Source: Streptomyces sp. RerS4 (GTDB lineage Bacteria > Actinomycetota > Actinomycetes > Streptomycetales > Streptomycetaceae). Taken from it: a DNA stretch of 64,000 nucleotides. The translations under genes and the position numbers were made by a program. A model generated the notes under the pieces. That model saw nothing but the letters and a program-made list of their open reading frames with translations, made no database searches and was not told the DNA's origin. The stretch covers positions 5,628,501-5,692,500 of the forward strand of contig NZ_CP097322.1 in NCBI RefSeq assembly GCF_023515955.1, read 5' to 3'. Shown one piece after another: positions 36,123 to 45,602 of this stretch (position 1 is its first letter; every line of letters begins with the position of its first letter).

Positions 36123-36905
36123 TCAGAGTTCCTTTCCGAGGTACTGCGAGGGTCGCGGCGGCGACGGGGCCGCCGGGTTCTGCCGCGCCGCCGGCGCCGG
36201 CCCGCAGGGCGGGGCGTCCAGCAGGGGGGCGAGGGCGCGGGCCCGGACGAGGTCGCCCGGTTCGTCGATCTCGATGGCCCGCTCGGGGGCCGTCGGCACG
36301 AGCTGGACGCGTCCGAAGAAGCGGTGGCCGTGCGTACGGAAGCCGTCGGCGCGCATGGCGTAGACGGAGCCCGTCTCCAGGTACTCGGGCGTACGGTCCT
36401 GGCGGCGCGGGCGGGAGGCGCTGTCGTGGTTGACGCCGTGCGCGTGGTGCCCGGGGCCGGCGTCCGGCGTCGTGCTCCACAGGAAGCCGTGGAAGGGCGC
36501 GGCGGTGAAGGAGCTGTCGGCGCCGTCGCGGACGACGGCGAGGACGCACGCGTCGACCTCCTCGGCCGTCAGGAAGGGACTGGTGCACTGCACGAAGACC
36601 AGGACGTCCACGGGCCGCGCGGGCCCTTCCTCCAGCCGGTCGAGTGCGTGCAGCAGCGCGGATTCGCTGGACGCCTCGTCCGAGCCGAGCGCGGTCGGAC
36701 GCTCGACCACCTCGGCGCCGGCGGCGCGGGCGGCCGCGGCGATGGCCTCGTCGTCGGTGGACACCACCACCCGGGTCACGTGGGCGGCGCCGAGGCAGGC
36801 GCGGACGGCGCGGGCGACGAGGGGGACCCCGCCGACCTCGGCGACGTTCTTCCCGGGGATGCCCTTGGAGCCGCCCCGGGCGGGTATGACGGCGGTGACG
36901 TTCAC
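36123..36905 (-). CDS. neuA: Acylneuraminate cytidylyltransferase-like (CMP-nonulosonate synthase)
   Basis: 260 residues, GTG start at 36905 after a GAGAGAGA stretch. N-terminal IPARGGSKGIPGKN is the CTP-binding signature of CMP-sialic acid synthases; VVVSTDDEAIA and VFVQCTSPFL follow, then the late AIEIDEPGDL. It activates the NeuB product as the CMP sugar. The C-terminal ~30 residues are Pro/Ala-rich and outside the catalytic domain. Next gene is neuB, 3 bp on. Confidence 0.88.
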   Translation of the reverse strand: MNVTAVIPARGGSKGIPGKNVAEVGGVPLVARAVRACLGAAHVTRVVVSTDDEAIAAAARAAGAEVVERPTALGSDEASSESALLHALDRLEEGPARPVDVLVFVQCTSPFLTAEEVDACVLAVVRDGADSSFTAAPFHGFLWSTTPDAGPGHHAHGVNHDSASRPRRQDRTPEYLETGSVYAMRADGFRTHGHRFFGRVQLVPTAPERAIEIDEPGDLVRARALAPLLDAPPCGPAPAARQNPAAPSPPRPSQYLGKEL

Positions 36906-36960
36906 GAGGCTCTCTCTCGGGGGTCGACGGACACGCGGACGGTGACGGTGGGGGAGGCGC

Positions 36961-38241
36961 TCATACGCCGCCCCACTGCTGGATCTTCGGGGCCACGCGC
37001 TGGACGCCGAACCGGTACGCGACCCTCAGCACGCGGCGCGAGGTGCGCCGCATCGGGCCGGAGCCGCGCGTGGCCGCCGCCGCGCCCGCGCCGGGGGAGC
37101 CGTCGGGTTCGAGGCCGCGGCGGCGCAGCAGCGTACCGACGTATTCGGGGGCGCTTTCGGCCGTGTAGTAGGGCGCTATCGGCGGCAAAGGCGCACCGCG
37201 CAACGCGACGATCCGCGCGCGGAGTTCACCGAAGGGATCGGCGGATCGAATTCCCTGGTCGAACGTCCAGGATTCGTGCGCGAGGGGGGCGGCGCCCTCG
37301 TCTATGGCCGACCAGTCGGTGACGCATCCCGAGCCGACGAAATAGTGGTTGCCGTGGATTTCCCGTACGCCGAGATCGCTCAGTATCGCGGTCGGCATGC
37401 CCCGGTGCATCGATTCCAGGGCGGCCGTGGAACTGACCGTCACCAGCAGGTCGGTGCGGTCGAGGGTCTGGGACATGTTGCCGTACACGAAATGCAGGTT
37501 GGGCGGCAGCGGTTCGTCGAGTTGTTCCGCGAGGGCCTGATAGTGATAGGCCTCCACATGGGTGGTGGCCTCGCCCGGTTTGCTGCGGAGTTTGATGAGG
37601 ACGTCACGTCCGGGCCGCAACCGTGCGTGGGCTATCGCGCGGCGCAGCATGTACAGGCGGCCGTTTCGGTCGGCGGGAACGGACGGTTGGACCGCGAAAC
37701 ACACGGTATAGGGGTGTTCGGCGTGCGTCCGGTTCATGTCGTAGGGCCGCTGGTCGAGAAAGGGCAGGGCGGTCTGCACGATGCAGGATCCGGGAATTCC
37801 GAGGGGCTCGTATATGTCGTGGAAACGACGTCGGTCGAACGGGCTGTTCGCGAGGACGATGTCGGCGCCCGCGCGCAGCAGCAGTCCGTCGGCCATCTTC
37901 TCGTAAACCACGCCGACGTAACCGGTCATCAGGATCGGCCGGCGCGGCGCGCCGGCGAAGCGGTGGGCCAGCGCGTGCAGGGCCGCGTGGGTGGCGCCGC
38001 CGACGGTGCCCAGGATGATCAGATCCGCCCTGTCGAGTTCCGGGTCCGCCGCGAACTCGGCGAGCGTGGCCTCGGTGAGGGAGGCGGGGGAGATGCCGAC
38101 CTCGGCCAGCTGGCGGGCCGTCGGGGTGCTCCGACCGCGCAGCATGTGGGCGTGGACCTCGCTGCCCGGTGCCAGCCCCACCGCGAGCCCCGCACCCCAT
38201 TTCCAGCGGGTGTCGGAGTCGGCGAGCACGTGGATGCGCAC
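36961..38241 (-). CDS. DUF6716-type putative glycosyltransferase
   Basis: 426 residues from GTG 38241, which has AGGA 7 nt upstream; an ATG at 38286 would add 15 residues. Starts VRIHVLADSDTRWKWG, a pattern I associate with the DUF6716 group. The C-terminal half has a GT-B-like nucleotide-sugar segment (LLVTVSSTAALESMHRGMPTA) as in polysialyltransferase-type enzymes and a YGNMSQTLDRTD loop. First gene of the leftward nonulosonate operon, so it probably builds or decorates the same glycan. The C-terminal ~60 residues are Gly/Ala/Arg-rich. Confidence 0.65.
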   Translation of the reverse strand: MRIHVLADSDTRWKWGAGLAVGLAPGSEVHAHMLRGRSTPTARQLAEVGISPASLTEATLAEFAADPELDRADLIILGTVGGATHAALHALAHRFAGAPRRPILMTGYVGVVYEKMADGLLLRAGADIVLANSPFDRRRFHDIYEPLGIPGSCIVQTALPFLDQRPYDMNRTHAEHPYTVCFAVQPSVPADRNGRLYMLRRAIAHARLRPGRDVLIKLRSKPGEATTHVEAYHYQALAEQLDEPLPPNLHFVYGNMSQTLDRTDLLVTVSSTAALESMHRGMPTAILSDLGVREIHGNHYFVGSGCVTDWSAIDEGAAPLAHESWTFDQGIRSADPFGELRARIVALRGAPLPPIAPYYTAESAPEYVGTLLRRRGLEPDGSPGAGAAAATRGSGPMRRTSRRVLRVAYRFGVQRVAPKIQQWGGV

Positions 38242-38492
38242 TGTTGATTCCTGGCTCGGCGGGTCGGTCCGTCCAGAACCATACATGCTGATCTCACCCT
38301 TACATGTCACGGAAGGGCTTCGATGCGCACGGGAGTTGTACGTCACACCCCGGTGAACGTTCGGGGCCGCGTACCGCTTCTGCCATGATGGCCGACGTGT
38401 TACCTGAACGTAGGTCGGTGGAGTGCGCGGACGCCTGGTCCGGACCGCCTCCCGGGGTTGTGGCGAAAAGGGGAAGAAGGTGAGAGCTTCCG
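38242..38492. other. Divergent promoter region of the nonulosonate locus
   Basis: 251 bp between two operons transcribed in opposite directions. It should hold both promoters. I could not identify convincing -35/-10 pairs or a strong dyad. Confidence 0.4.
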
Positions 38493-39470
38493 ATGGTGAC
38501 CCTTTCGGTAATCGTCGCGATGTGTGATGTCCGTGACTACTGCCGGACGGCGCTCAAATCCTTGGCGTTGAATGCCCGGGAGGATTTCGAGTTCATCGTC
38601 GTGGACGACGGATCCGTTGACGGGACGTCAGAGATACTCCAGGAGATGGTGCCCCGGATTCCCGGAGCCGTACTGATCCGAAATCCCGGGAATCTCGGCA
38701 TATCGGCCACCCGCAACATCGGCCTCGCCGCCGCCCGGGGGCGTTTCTTCACCTTCCTCGACGGCGACGACTGGTATGCGCCCGGATATCTCGCGCAACT
38801 CGTCGGCTGGATGGGCCAGTCGGGCGTCGATTTCCTGCGCACCGGCCACGTCCGGGTGTACGGCAGGAAGCGGAAGATCGTCATGGCGCCCCTCGCCCCC
38901 CGCGCGCTTCCCCTCGACCCCGCCGACTACATCGGCCCCGTCGACGCCTCGACCTTCATGGACTACCCGCAGTCCTGGGCCGGCATCTACGACCGGGAGC
39001 GCCTGCGCGAGGTCGGAGCCCTCTTCTTCGACGAGACCCTGCGGACCGCAGAAGACCGCCCCTGGTTCTACAAGCTGCACCTGCGCACCCGGTCCTTCGG
39101 AGTCGTCGACCTCCACGGCGTCTTCTACCGACGCGATGTGTCGACTTCGCTCACCAAGGTCGCCGACGAGCGACAGCTGGACTTCCTCCCGGCCTTCCGA
39201 CTGATTTTCGAAGAGCTCGCCGCCCACCCCCGCGGATATGAACTGTCGTTCAAGGCCATGCGAACTCTGTGCGCCCTCATCGTCATTCACATGGACCGGG
39301 CCGAGTCCTACGAGGAACTCACCCGGACCCTCCTGATGGAACGCGGCGCACAGCTCCTGGAGGAGCTTCCCCAGGACATCCTGGAGGGAACACTGGCAGG
39401 AATGGACTCCGCACGCGTGAACAAGCTCAGAGCGCTGATCTCCCGACACCAGGGCGCCGCCGCCCGATGA
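38493..39470 (+). CDS. GT2-family glycosyltransferase
   Basis: 325 residues, ATG 38493. N-terminal GT-A fold of family GT2: LSVIVAMCDVRDY, FIVVDDGSVDGT, NLGISATRNIGL and the metal-binding FLDGDDWY (DxD). The middle PQSWAGIYDRERLREVG and AEDRPWFYKLHL are typical of inverting enzymes that use UDP- or dTDP-sugars. Predicted soluble or membrane-associated. Overlaps the next gene in ATGA, so it is coupled to the sialyltransferase-like protein downstream. Confidence 0.88.
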   Translation: MVTLSVIVAMCDVRDYCRTALKSLALNAREDFEFIVVDDGSVDGTSEILQEMVPRIPGAVLIRNPGNLGISATRNIGLAAARGRFFTFLDGDDWYAPGYLAQLVGWMGQSGVDFLRTGHVRVYGRKRKIVMAPLAPRALPLDPADYIGPVDASTFMDYPQSWAGIYDRERLREVGALFFDETLRTAEDRPWFYKLHLRTRSFGVVDLHGVFYRRDVSTSLTKVADERQLDFLPAFRLIFEELAAHPRGYELSFKAMRTLCALIVIHMDRAESYEELTRTLLMERGAQLLEELPQDILEGTLAGMDSARVNKLRALISRHQGAAAR

Positions 39471-41203
39471 CCCGGATATTCGCCGCCTCCACCCTCTACG
39501 GCGCCATGACCGTCGCCGCCGCCCTCGACGCCGGCCAACTCGGCGACGACGACCGCGAACGCGTCCTGCTCGTGTGCAACAACGTCGACATCCCCGAAGT
39601 CGCCACACCCCTGCACCACATGCCCGGAGCCGCCGCCGTCCTCAAGCGCTTCCACCGCGTCGTCTACTGGAACGACCTGATCTACCCGTTCCACCCGGCC
39701 CTGTGGTCCCCCCGCGACGAGGACGCGCCCCTGTGGCGCACGGTCATGGCCGAGAAGATGGGCCTGCGCCCCGGCCCCCTGGAACTCGTCGTCGAGTCCA
39801 TCCAGGTCAAACCCGCCCAGACCCTCTGCAAGATCTTCTCCGATGCCACCCTAGCCGTCTACGCCGACGGCGTCATGAGCTACGGCCCCACCCGCAACGA
39901 CCTCCACCGCGGCATTCACGGCCGGATCACCCGCGTCCTCTACCTGGACCTGGTCCCGACCCTGCTGCCCATGCTCCTCACCGAGTACGGCATCCCCTCC
40001 GAGCCCGTGCACACCGGCGCCGTCCTCAAGCTGATCGCGGAGGTCACCGACGAGTGCCGGCCGATCCTGGAACGGGTGATCCCGCCGGCCCTGGCCGCGC
40101 GCGGCCCCGAGACCGCCGTCCTCCTCGGTCAGTACCTCTCCCCGCTCGGCATCCTCACCGAGGAGGAAGAGGAGGAGCTGCACCTGCGCATGTTCCACAA
40201 CGCGCTGCGGCTCGGCTTCACCTCCGTCGTCTTCAAACCGCACCCCAGCGCCCCCTCCAGCCTCGCCGACACCCTCGGCGAGGCGGCCCGCGAGGCCGGC
40301 GTCGCCTTCCTCGTCCTGGACGTCCCCGTCCTCGCCGAGACGGTCTTCGCCCACCTCGCGCCCCGACAGGTCATCGGCTGCTTCTCGACCGGCCTGTTCA
40401 CCGCCCGCGCCCTCTACGGCATCCCCGTCGCCCAGATCGGCGCGCTGGAGGTCATCCGCCGGATGCGCCCCTACGCCAACAGCAACCGCATCCCCGCCAC
40501 CCTCACCCACGCCCTGCTGCCCGACCTGGAGGCCCCCACCGGCGCCACCGTCGACCGGGTGCTGGACGTCGAGTACATCCGCTCCGAGGTGACCCCCTAC
40601 GTCCAGGCCGTCGGCTACTGCATGCAGCCCAAGCGGTACGCCTTCCTGCGCGAGGTCGCCGAGGCGTACGTGGAAGCCGCCGTCGACCAGTGGGAGGGCC
40701 GCCCCGAGCTGTCCATGCACTTCAACGAGCGCACCCGCACCCGCCTCGACCTGCCGGGCCCGCGCACCTGGAAGTGGCGGCGCGGCACGGGCTGGACCTT
40801 CCTCGCCACGCGCGAGCGCGGCCAGGACGACGTCCCGTTCACCGACATCACGCTCAGCGGGTTCGCCTCCCTCGTGGAGGCCAAGGACGACCGGGGCATC
40901 CTGGAGGTGGGCGCCCGCCTCCTCGCCGAGTACGAGAACCTCGACCTGCTCCTCGGCATGGCCCAGGCGCACAGCCGCCGCAAGGAGGTCGACCAGGCCA
41001 AGCGCCGGATCCAGCGCGCCATCCACATCTCCTCCGACAGCGGGCGGGCCCTGGTGTGGCTGCGGATCGCGGAGACCGCCGCGAGGCTGGGCAAGGCCGG
41101 CGACGACCTGCGCCGCGAGGCGGCCCGCAACGCCCTGCGCATCAACCCCGCGTCGCCCGCCGCCCAGCGCCTCGTCAAGCCGGGACGCGCCGGCCGCAAA
41201 TGA
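39467..41203 (+). CDS. Polysialyltransferase-family protein with helical C-terminal repeats
   Basis: 578 residues from ATG 39467 (ATGA overlap with the GT2 gene). Family hallmarks: YADGVMSYGP in the acidic-Gly position, VVFKPHPSAP (HP motif) and IGCFSTGLFTARALYGIP, as in alpha-2,8-polysialyltransferase-type proteins. After about residue 450 the sequence becomes helical and repeat-like (LEVGARLLAEYENLD, AQAHSRRKEVDQAKRRIQ, AARLGKAGDDLRREAARN), resembling TPR units, possibly for protein contact. With the leftward operon it makes a second acceptor-directed transferase for the CMP-nonulosonate. Ends before a strong bidirectional terminator. Confidence 0.75.
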   Translation: MTRIFAASTLYGAMTVAAALDAGQLGDDDRERVLLVCNNVDIPEVATPLHHMPGAAAVLKRFHRVVYWNDLIYPFHPALWSPRDEDAPLWRTVMAEKMGLRPGPLELVVESIQVKPAQTLCKIFSDATLAVYADGVMSYGPTRNDLHRGIHGRITRVLYLDLVPTLLPMLLTEYGIPSEPVHTGAVLKLIAEVTDECRPILERVIPPALAARGPETAVLLGQYLSPLGILTEEEEEELHLRMFHNALRLGFTSVVFKPHPSAPSSLADTLGEAAREAGVAFLVLDVPVLAETVFAHLAPRQVIGCFSTGLFTARALYGIPVAQIGALEVIRRMRPYANSNRIPATLTHALLPDLEAPTGATVDRVLDVEYIRSEVTPYVQAVGYCMQPKRYAFLREVAEAYVEAAVDQWEGRPELSMHFNERTRTRLDLPGPRTWKWRRGTGWTFLATRERGQDDVPFTDITLSGFASLVEAKDDRGILEVGARLLAEYENLDLLLGMAQAHSRRKEVDQAKRRIQRAIHISSDSGRALVWLRIAETAARLGKAGDDLRREAARNALRINPASPAAQRLVKPGRAGRK

Positions 41204-41227
41204 CCCGCCGATCCCGGATCGGGCATG

Positions 41228-41269
41228 CGAAAGGGCCCGTCCGCACCCCTGTGCGGACGGGCCCTTTCG
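41228..41269. terminator. Bidirectional terminator between polysialyltransferase-like gene and fadB
   Basis: A perfect 19-bp stem (41228-41246 with 41251-41269; core AAAGGGCCCGTCCGCAC) closed by a 4-nt loop CCCT and ending in CTTTCGG. It lies between convergent gene ends at 41203 and 41300. Confidence 0.92.
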
Positions 41270-41299
41270 GGTCCCGGGGGACTTCCGGCCCGTGGGGGA

Positions 41300-43429
41300 C
41301 TAGGCGGGGACGCTCGCGGTGCCCGGCGCGAGGAACCGCTTGCCGTTCACCCGCTCGGAGACGCCCTCACGGTCCAGGTACGGCGTGATGCCGCCCAGGT
41401 GGAAGGGCCAGCCGGCGCCCGTGATGAGGCAGAGGTCGATGTCCTGGGCCTCGGCCACGACACCCTCCTCCAGCATCAGGCCGATCTCCTGCGCCACCGC
41501 GTCCAGGACGCGGTCGCGGACCTGCTCCTCGGTCAGGACGGAGTCGCCCTGCACCAGGAGGGCGGCGACCTCGGGGTCCAGCTCCGGCTTGCCGGAATCG
41601 TAGACGTAGAAGCCGCGCTTGCCGGCCTTGACCACGGCCGCCAGGTTCGGGGAGACCGTGAAGCGCTCCGGGAAGGAACGGTTCAGGGTCTCGGAGACGT
41701 GCAGACCGATCGCCGGGCCGACGAGCTCCAGGAGCACCAGCGGGGACATCGGCAGGCCGAGCGGCTCGATGGCCTTCTCCGCCGTGGCCACCGGGGTGCC
41801 CTCGTCGATGACGTTCTGGATCTCGCCCATGAAGCGGGTCAGGATGCGGTTCACGACGAACGCCGGGGCGTCCTTGGTGAGGACCGCGGTCTTCTTCAGC
41901 TTCTTGGCGACACCGAAGGCCGTGGCCAGCGAGGCGTCGTCGGTCTGCTCACCGCGGACGATCTCCAGCAGCGGGAGGATCGCGACCGGGTTGAAGAAGT
42001 GGAAGCCGACCACGCGCTCCGGGTGGCGGAGCTTCGAGGCCATCTCCGACACCGACAGCGAGGAGGTGTTGGTGGCGAGGATCGCGTGCGCCGGGGCGAC
42101 CGCCTCGACCTCCGCGAACACCTTCTGCTTGACGGACATCTCCTCGAACACGGCCTCGATGATGAAGTCCGCGTCCGCGAAGCCCTCGGCCTTGTCCAGG
42201 ACACCGGTCACCAGGGCGGTCAGGCGGTTGGCCTTGTCCTGGTTGATGCGGCCCTTGCCGAGCAGCTTCTGGATCTCGGCGTGGACGTAGCCCACACCCT
42301 TGTCCACGCGCTCCTGGTCGATGTCGGTGAGGACCACCGGCACCTCCAGGCGACGCAGGAAGAGCAGCGCCAGCTGCGAGGCCATCAGGCCCGCGCCGAC
42401 GACGCCGACCTTGGTGACCGGACGGGCCAGCGACTTGTCCGGGGCGCCCGCCGGGCGCTTGCCGCGCTTCTGCACCAGGTTGAAGGCGTAGATGCCCGAG
42501 CGCAGCTCGCCGCCCATGATGAGGTCGGCCAGCGCCTTGTCCTCGGCGTCGAAGCCGGCCTGGAGGTCGCCGTCCTTGGCCGCCGCGATGATGTCCAGCG
42601 CGCGGTAGGCGGCCGGGGCCGCGCCGTGCACCTTGGAGTCCGCGATGAAACGGCCCTTGGCGACGGCCGCGTCCCACGCCTCGCCGCGGTCGACCTCGGC
42701 GCGTACGACCTCGGTCTCGCCCTTGAGGACCTTCGCGGTCCAGATGAGGGACTGCTCCAGGAAGTCGGCGCCCTCGAAGATCGCGTCGGCGATGCCGAGC
42801 TCGAAGACCTGCTTGCCCTTGAGCTGCCGGTTCTGGTTCAGCGAGTTCTCGATGATCACCGAGACCGCGCGCTCCGCGCCGATCAGGTTCGGCAGGATGG
42901 CGCAGCCGCCCCAGCCGGGGACCAGGCCGAGGAAGACCTCGGGCAGCGAGAAGGCCGGGATGGCCTTCGAGACGGTGCGGTAGGAGCAGTGCAGACCGAC
43001 CTCGACACCGCCGCCCATCGCCGCGCCGTTGTAGTACGCGAAGGTCGGGACGGCCAGCGCCGAGAGGCGCTTGAAGACGTCGTGGCCGCCCTTGCCGATG
43101 GCCAGCGCCTCGTCGTGCTGCTTCAGCAGCTCGACGCCCTTGAGGTCGGCGCCGACCGCGAAGATGAACGGCTTGCCGGTGATGCCCGCGCCGACGATGG
43201 AGCCGGCCAGGGCCTCCTGCTCGACCTGGTCGATCGCCGCGTTCAGGTTGGCCAGGGACTGCGGGCCGAAGGTGGTCGGCTTCGTGTGGTCGAAGCCGTT
43301 GTCCAGCGTGACGAGCGCGAAGCGCCCGGCGCCGAACGGCAGGTCCAGGTGACGGACGTGCGTGGACGTGACGACCTCGTCCGGGAACAGCTCGGCCGCA
43401 CCCTTCAGGAGCTCAGCGGTGGTGCTCAC
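41300..43429 (-). CDS. fadB: Fatty acid oxidation multifunctional alpha subunit
   Basis: 709 residues from GTG 43429, overlapping the fadA stop in GTGA. N-terminal crotonase (enoyl-CoA hydratase) domain with the oxyanion segment YNGAAMGGGVE and catalytic Glu in FSLPEVFLGLVPGWGG. The 3-hydroxyacyl-CoA dehydrogenase follows with VGVVGAGLMASQ and ATNTSSLSVSEMA, HFFNPV. It carries out hydration and NAD-dependent oxidation in beta-oxidation, forming a complex with the thiolase. Operon order fadA-fadB (leftward). Confidence 0.95.
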   Translation of the reverse strand: MSTTAELLKGAAELFPDEVVTSTHVRHLDLPFGAGRFALVTLDNGFDHTKPTTFGPQSLANLNAAIDQVEQEALAGSIVGAGITGKPFIFAVGADLKGVELLKQHDEALAIGKGGHDVFKRLSALAVPTFAYYNGAAMGGGVEVGLHCSYRTVSKAIPAFSLPEVFLGLVPGWGGCAILPNLIGAERAVSVIIENSLNQNRQLKGKQVFELGIADAIFEGADFLEQSLIWTAKVLKGETEVVRAEVDRGEAWDAAVAKGRFIADSKVHGAAPAAYRALDIIAAAKDGDLQAGFDAEDKALADLIMGGELRSGIYAFNLVQKRGKRPAGAPDKSLARPVTKVGVVGAGLMASQLALLFLRRLEVPVVLTDIDQERVDKGVGYVHAEIQKLLGKGRINQDKANRLTALVTGVLDKAEGFADADFIIEAVFEEMSVKQKVFAEVEAVAPAHAILATNTSSLSVSEMASKLRHPERVVGFHFFNPVAILPLLEIVRGEQTDDASLATAFGVAKKLKKTAVLTKDAPAFVVNRILTRFMGEIQNVIDEGTPVATAEKAIEPLGLPMSPLVLLELVGPAIGLHVSETLNRSFPERFTVSPNLAAVVKAGKRGFYVYDSGKPELDPEVAALLVQGDSVLTEEQVRDRVLDAVAQEIGLMLEEGVVAEAQDIDLCLITGAGWPFHLGGITPYLDREGVSERVNGKRFLAPGTASVPA

Positions 43430-44652
43430 TTGGCGTCTCCCTCGGCGGTGAAGTGCGGGTTCTCCCAGATGACGGTCGCGCCCATGCCGAAGCCGACGCA
43501 CATGGTGGTCAGGCCGTAGCGGACGTGCGGCTGCTCCTCGAACTGGCGGGCCAGCTGCGTCATCAGACGGACGCCGGAGGAGGCCAGCGGGTGACCGAAG
43601 GCGATCGCGCCGCCGTACTGGTTCACGCGGGCGTCGTCGTCGGCGATGCCGTAGTGCTCCAGGAACGCGAGGACCTGGACGGCGAACGCCTCGTTGATCT
43701 CGAACAGGCCGATGTCCTCGATGGACAGGCCGGCCTGGGCGAGGGCCTTCTCGGTGGCCGGGATCGGGCCGTAGCCCATGACCTCGGGCTCGACACCCGC
43801 GAAGGAGTACGAGACCAGGCGCATCTTGACCGGGAGGTTGTTCTCGCGGGCGAAGTCCTCGGACGCGATGATCGCGGCGGTGGCGCCGTCGTTGAGACCG
43901 GCGGCGTTGCCCGCGGTGACCCGACCGTGCGTACGGAACGGGGTCTTCAGGTTCGCCAGGTTCTCCAGCGTGGTGCCCGGACGCATCGGCTCGTCGGTGG
44001 TGACGAGGCCCCAGCCGGTCTCGCCGACCTCGGCGTTGGTGTTGCGCACCGAGATCGGGACCAGGTCCTGCTGGATCTTGCCGTCGGCGTACGCCTTGGC
44101 GGCCTTCTCCTGCGAGCGCACGGCGTACTCGTCGGCGCGGAGCTTGGTGATCGTCGGGTACCGGTCGTGCAGGTTCTCGGCGGTCATGCCCATGAACAGG
44201 GCGGACTCGTCGACCAGCTTCTCGGAGACGAAGCGCGGGTTCGGGTCGACGCCCTCGCCCATCGGGTGGCGGCCCATGTGCTCGACACCGCCGGCGAGGG
44301 CGACGTCGTAGGCACCGAAGGCCACACCGCCCGCGACGGCGGTCACGGCGGTCAGCGCGCCGGCGCACATGCGGTCGATGGAGTAGCCCGGGACGGACTG
44401 CGGGAGGCCCGCGAGGATGCCGGCCGTGCGGCCCAGCGTCAGGCCCTGGTCGCCGATCTGCGTGGTCGCGGCGATGGCGACCTCGTCGATCTTCTTGGGG
44501 TCCAGGTCCGGGTTGCGGCGCAGCAGCTCCCGGATCGCCTTCACGACGAGGTCGTCGGCGCGGGTCTCGTGGTAGATGCCCTTCGGGCCCGCCTTGCCGA
44601 ACGGGGTGCGGACGCCGTCGACGAAGACGACGTCCCTGACGGTACGAGGCAC
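43426..44652 (-). CDS. fadA: Acetyl-CoA acyltransferase (thiolase) beta subunit
   Basis: 408 residues from GTG 44652, chosen for the GGAGGAG 7-8 nt upstream. Catalytic Cys in DRMCAGALTAV, His in GHPLASSGVRLM and the second Cys in TTMCVGFGMG are all present. It performs the final thiolytic cleavage of beta-oxidation. Translationally coupled to fadB. The upstream ferritin-like reading frame runs into this gene's 5' end on the same strand. Confidence 0.95.
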   Translation of the reverse strand: MPRTVRDVVFVDGVRTPFGKAGPKGIYHETRADDLVVKAIRELLRRNPDLDPKKIDEVAIAATTQIGDQGLTLGRTAGILAGLPQSVPGYSIDRMCAGALTAVTAVAGGVAFGAYDVALAGGVEHMGRHPMGEGVDPNPRFVSEKLVDESALFMGMTAENLHDRYPTITKLRADEYAVRSQEKAAKAYADGKIQQDLVPISVRNTNAEVGETGWGLVTTDEPMRPGTTLENLANLKTPFRTHGRVTAGNAAGLNDGATAAIIASEDFARENNLPVKMRLVSYSFAGVEPEVMGYGPIPATEKALAQAGLSIEDIGLFEINEAFAVQVLAFLEHYGIADDDARVNQYGGAIAFGHPLASSGVRLMTQLARQFEEQPHVRYGLTTMCVGFGMGATVIWENPHFTAEGDAK

Positions 44653-45602
44653 GTTGGCTCTCCTCCAGGTGCGGGTGTGCACTGCTGCGCGGGGGCGTTC
44701 GGCCGGTGGCTGAGCGCCCGCTCACCCGGCCATGCTACTTGCCGGTAACTGGCATGCACACCCCCTCCGGGAGGAGCGGCGAACGTCACACTCCCGCGCG
44801 GGAGCGCCGCCCGTACCCGGGACCGCGCCTCACGCGCCGGCGGGGCCGGCTTCGGCCGGGGTGCGGGCCGGGGCGGGGGCCGGGGTCGGGGCCGCGGCGG
44901 GGCGGTGGACATCGCCCTGGCCGGCGCGGTGGAGGAGCGGATCACGTCCGTCACGAAGCGGCCGCGTCGGACGCCGAGCCGGCGCAGGGCCGGGCCGTGA
45001 TCCAGCGCCACGACCGCGCCCGCTCCCGCGAGCATGGCCTGCCAGGCCAGCGTCGCGGCCCGGCGGGCCGGGGCCGGGAGCGGGGCCAGGGCCTCCCGCA
45101 GTCGCCGGCAGTGGAAGGGGACATGGCGTTCCTCGTCCGCCAGGATCCGCCCCGCCACCTCCGCGGTCAGCGGATCCGGGGTCCCGTCCCGCACCGCCCG
45201 GTAGTACCGCAGGGCCACCGCCTCCGCCACCATCAGCACCAGCAGCTCCATGCGAAGCCCCAGCAGTCGCCGCAGCCGGACGAACACGGCGTCGCTCCAG
45301 TGCCCGGCCAGGGTTTCGGCCCCGCCCGCCGCCAGGAGCAGCGCCAGCATCCGCGCGTGGTTCTGCTCCTCCGCCACGAAGAGCCGTACCGCCCGCGTGT
45401 ACACCGGGTCCCCGGCCCGGTCCGCCTTGCCGATCAGGGCCGAGCCGTCCCCGTCCTCGCCGACCTGGAACCGCTGCAGGCTCCGTACGAGCGCCGGATC
45501 GAGGGCCGCCCCGAGGGTCCAGTCCGGATCCCCCACGGCCGCGCGCCGCTCCCGCTCGGCCTCGAAGTCGCCCACCCATCCCTCAAACCCTTTGTTGATC
45601 AT
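44541..45602 (-). CDS. Ferritin-like di-iron-type protein, 3' end uncertain
   Basis: ATG 45602. The first ~250 residues form a ferritin-like helical bundle with paired metal motifs FVAEEQNHARM and LADEERHVPFH, as in the rubrerythrin/ferritin-like superfamily. In this frame the protein continues through a Pro/Arg-rich run into non-conserved sequence, stopping at 44541 and overlapping the fadA start by 112 bp (353 residues). A one-base shift in the GC-homopolymer tract near 44870-44910 would end it at 44830 instead, with a Pro/Ala tail. I think the shorter form is more likely and that the long frame is an assembly indel. Function unknown. Confidence 0.6.
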   Translation of the reverse strand: MINKGFEGWVGDFEAERERRAAVGDPDWTLGAALDPALVRSLQRFQVGEDGDGSALIGKADRAGDPVYTRAVRLFVAEEQNHARMLALLLAAGGAETLAGHWSDAVFVRLRRLLGLRMELLVLMVAEAVALRYYRAVRDGTPDPLTAEVAGRILADEERHVPFHCRRLREALAPLPAPARRAATLAWQAMLAGAGAVVALDHGPALRRLGVRRGRFVTDVIRSSTAPARAMSTAPPRPRPRPPPRPAPRPKPAPPAREARSRVRAALPRGSVTFAAPPGGGVHASYRQVAWPGERALSHRPNAPAQQCTPAPGGEPTCLVPSGTSSSSTASAPRSARRARRASTTRPAPTTSS

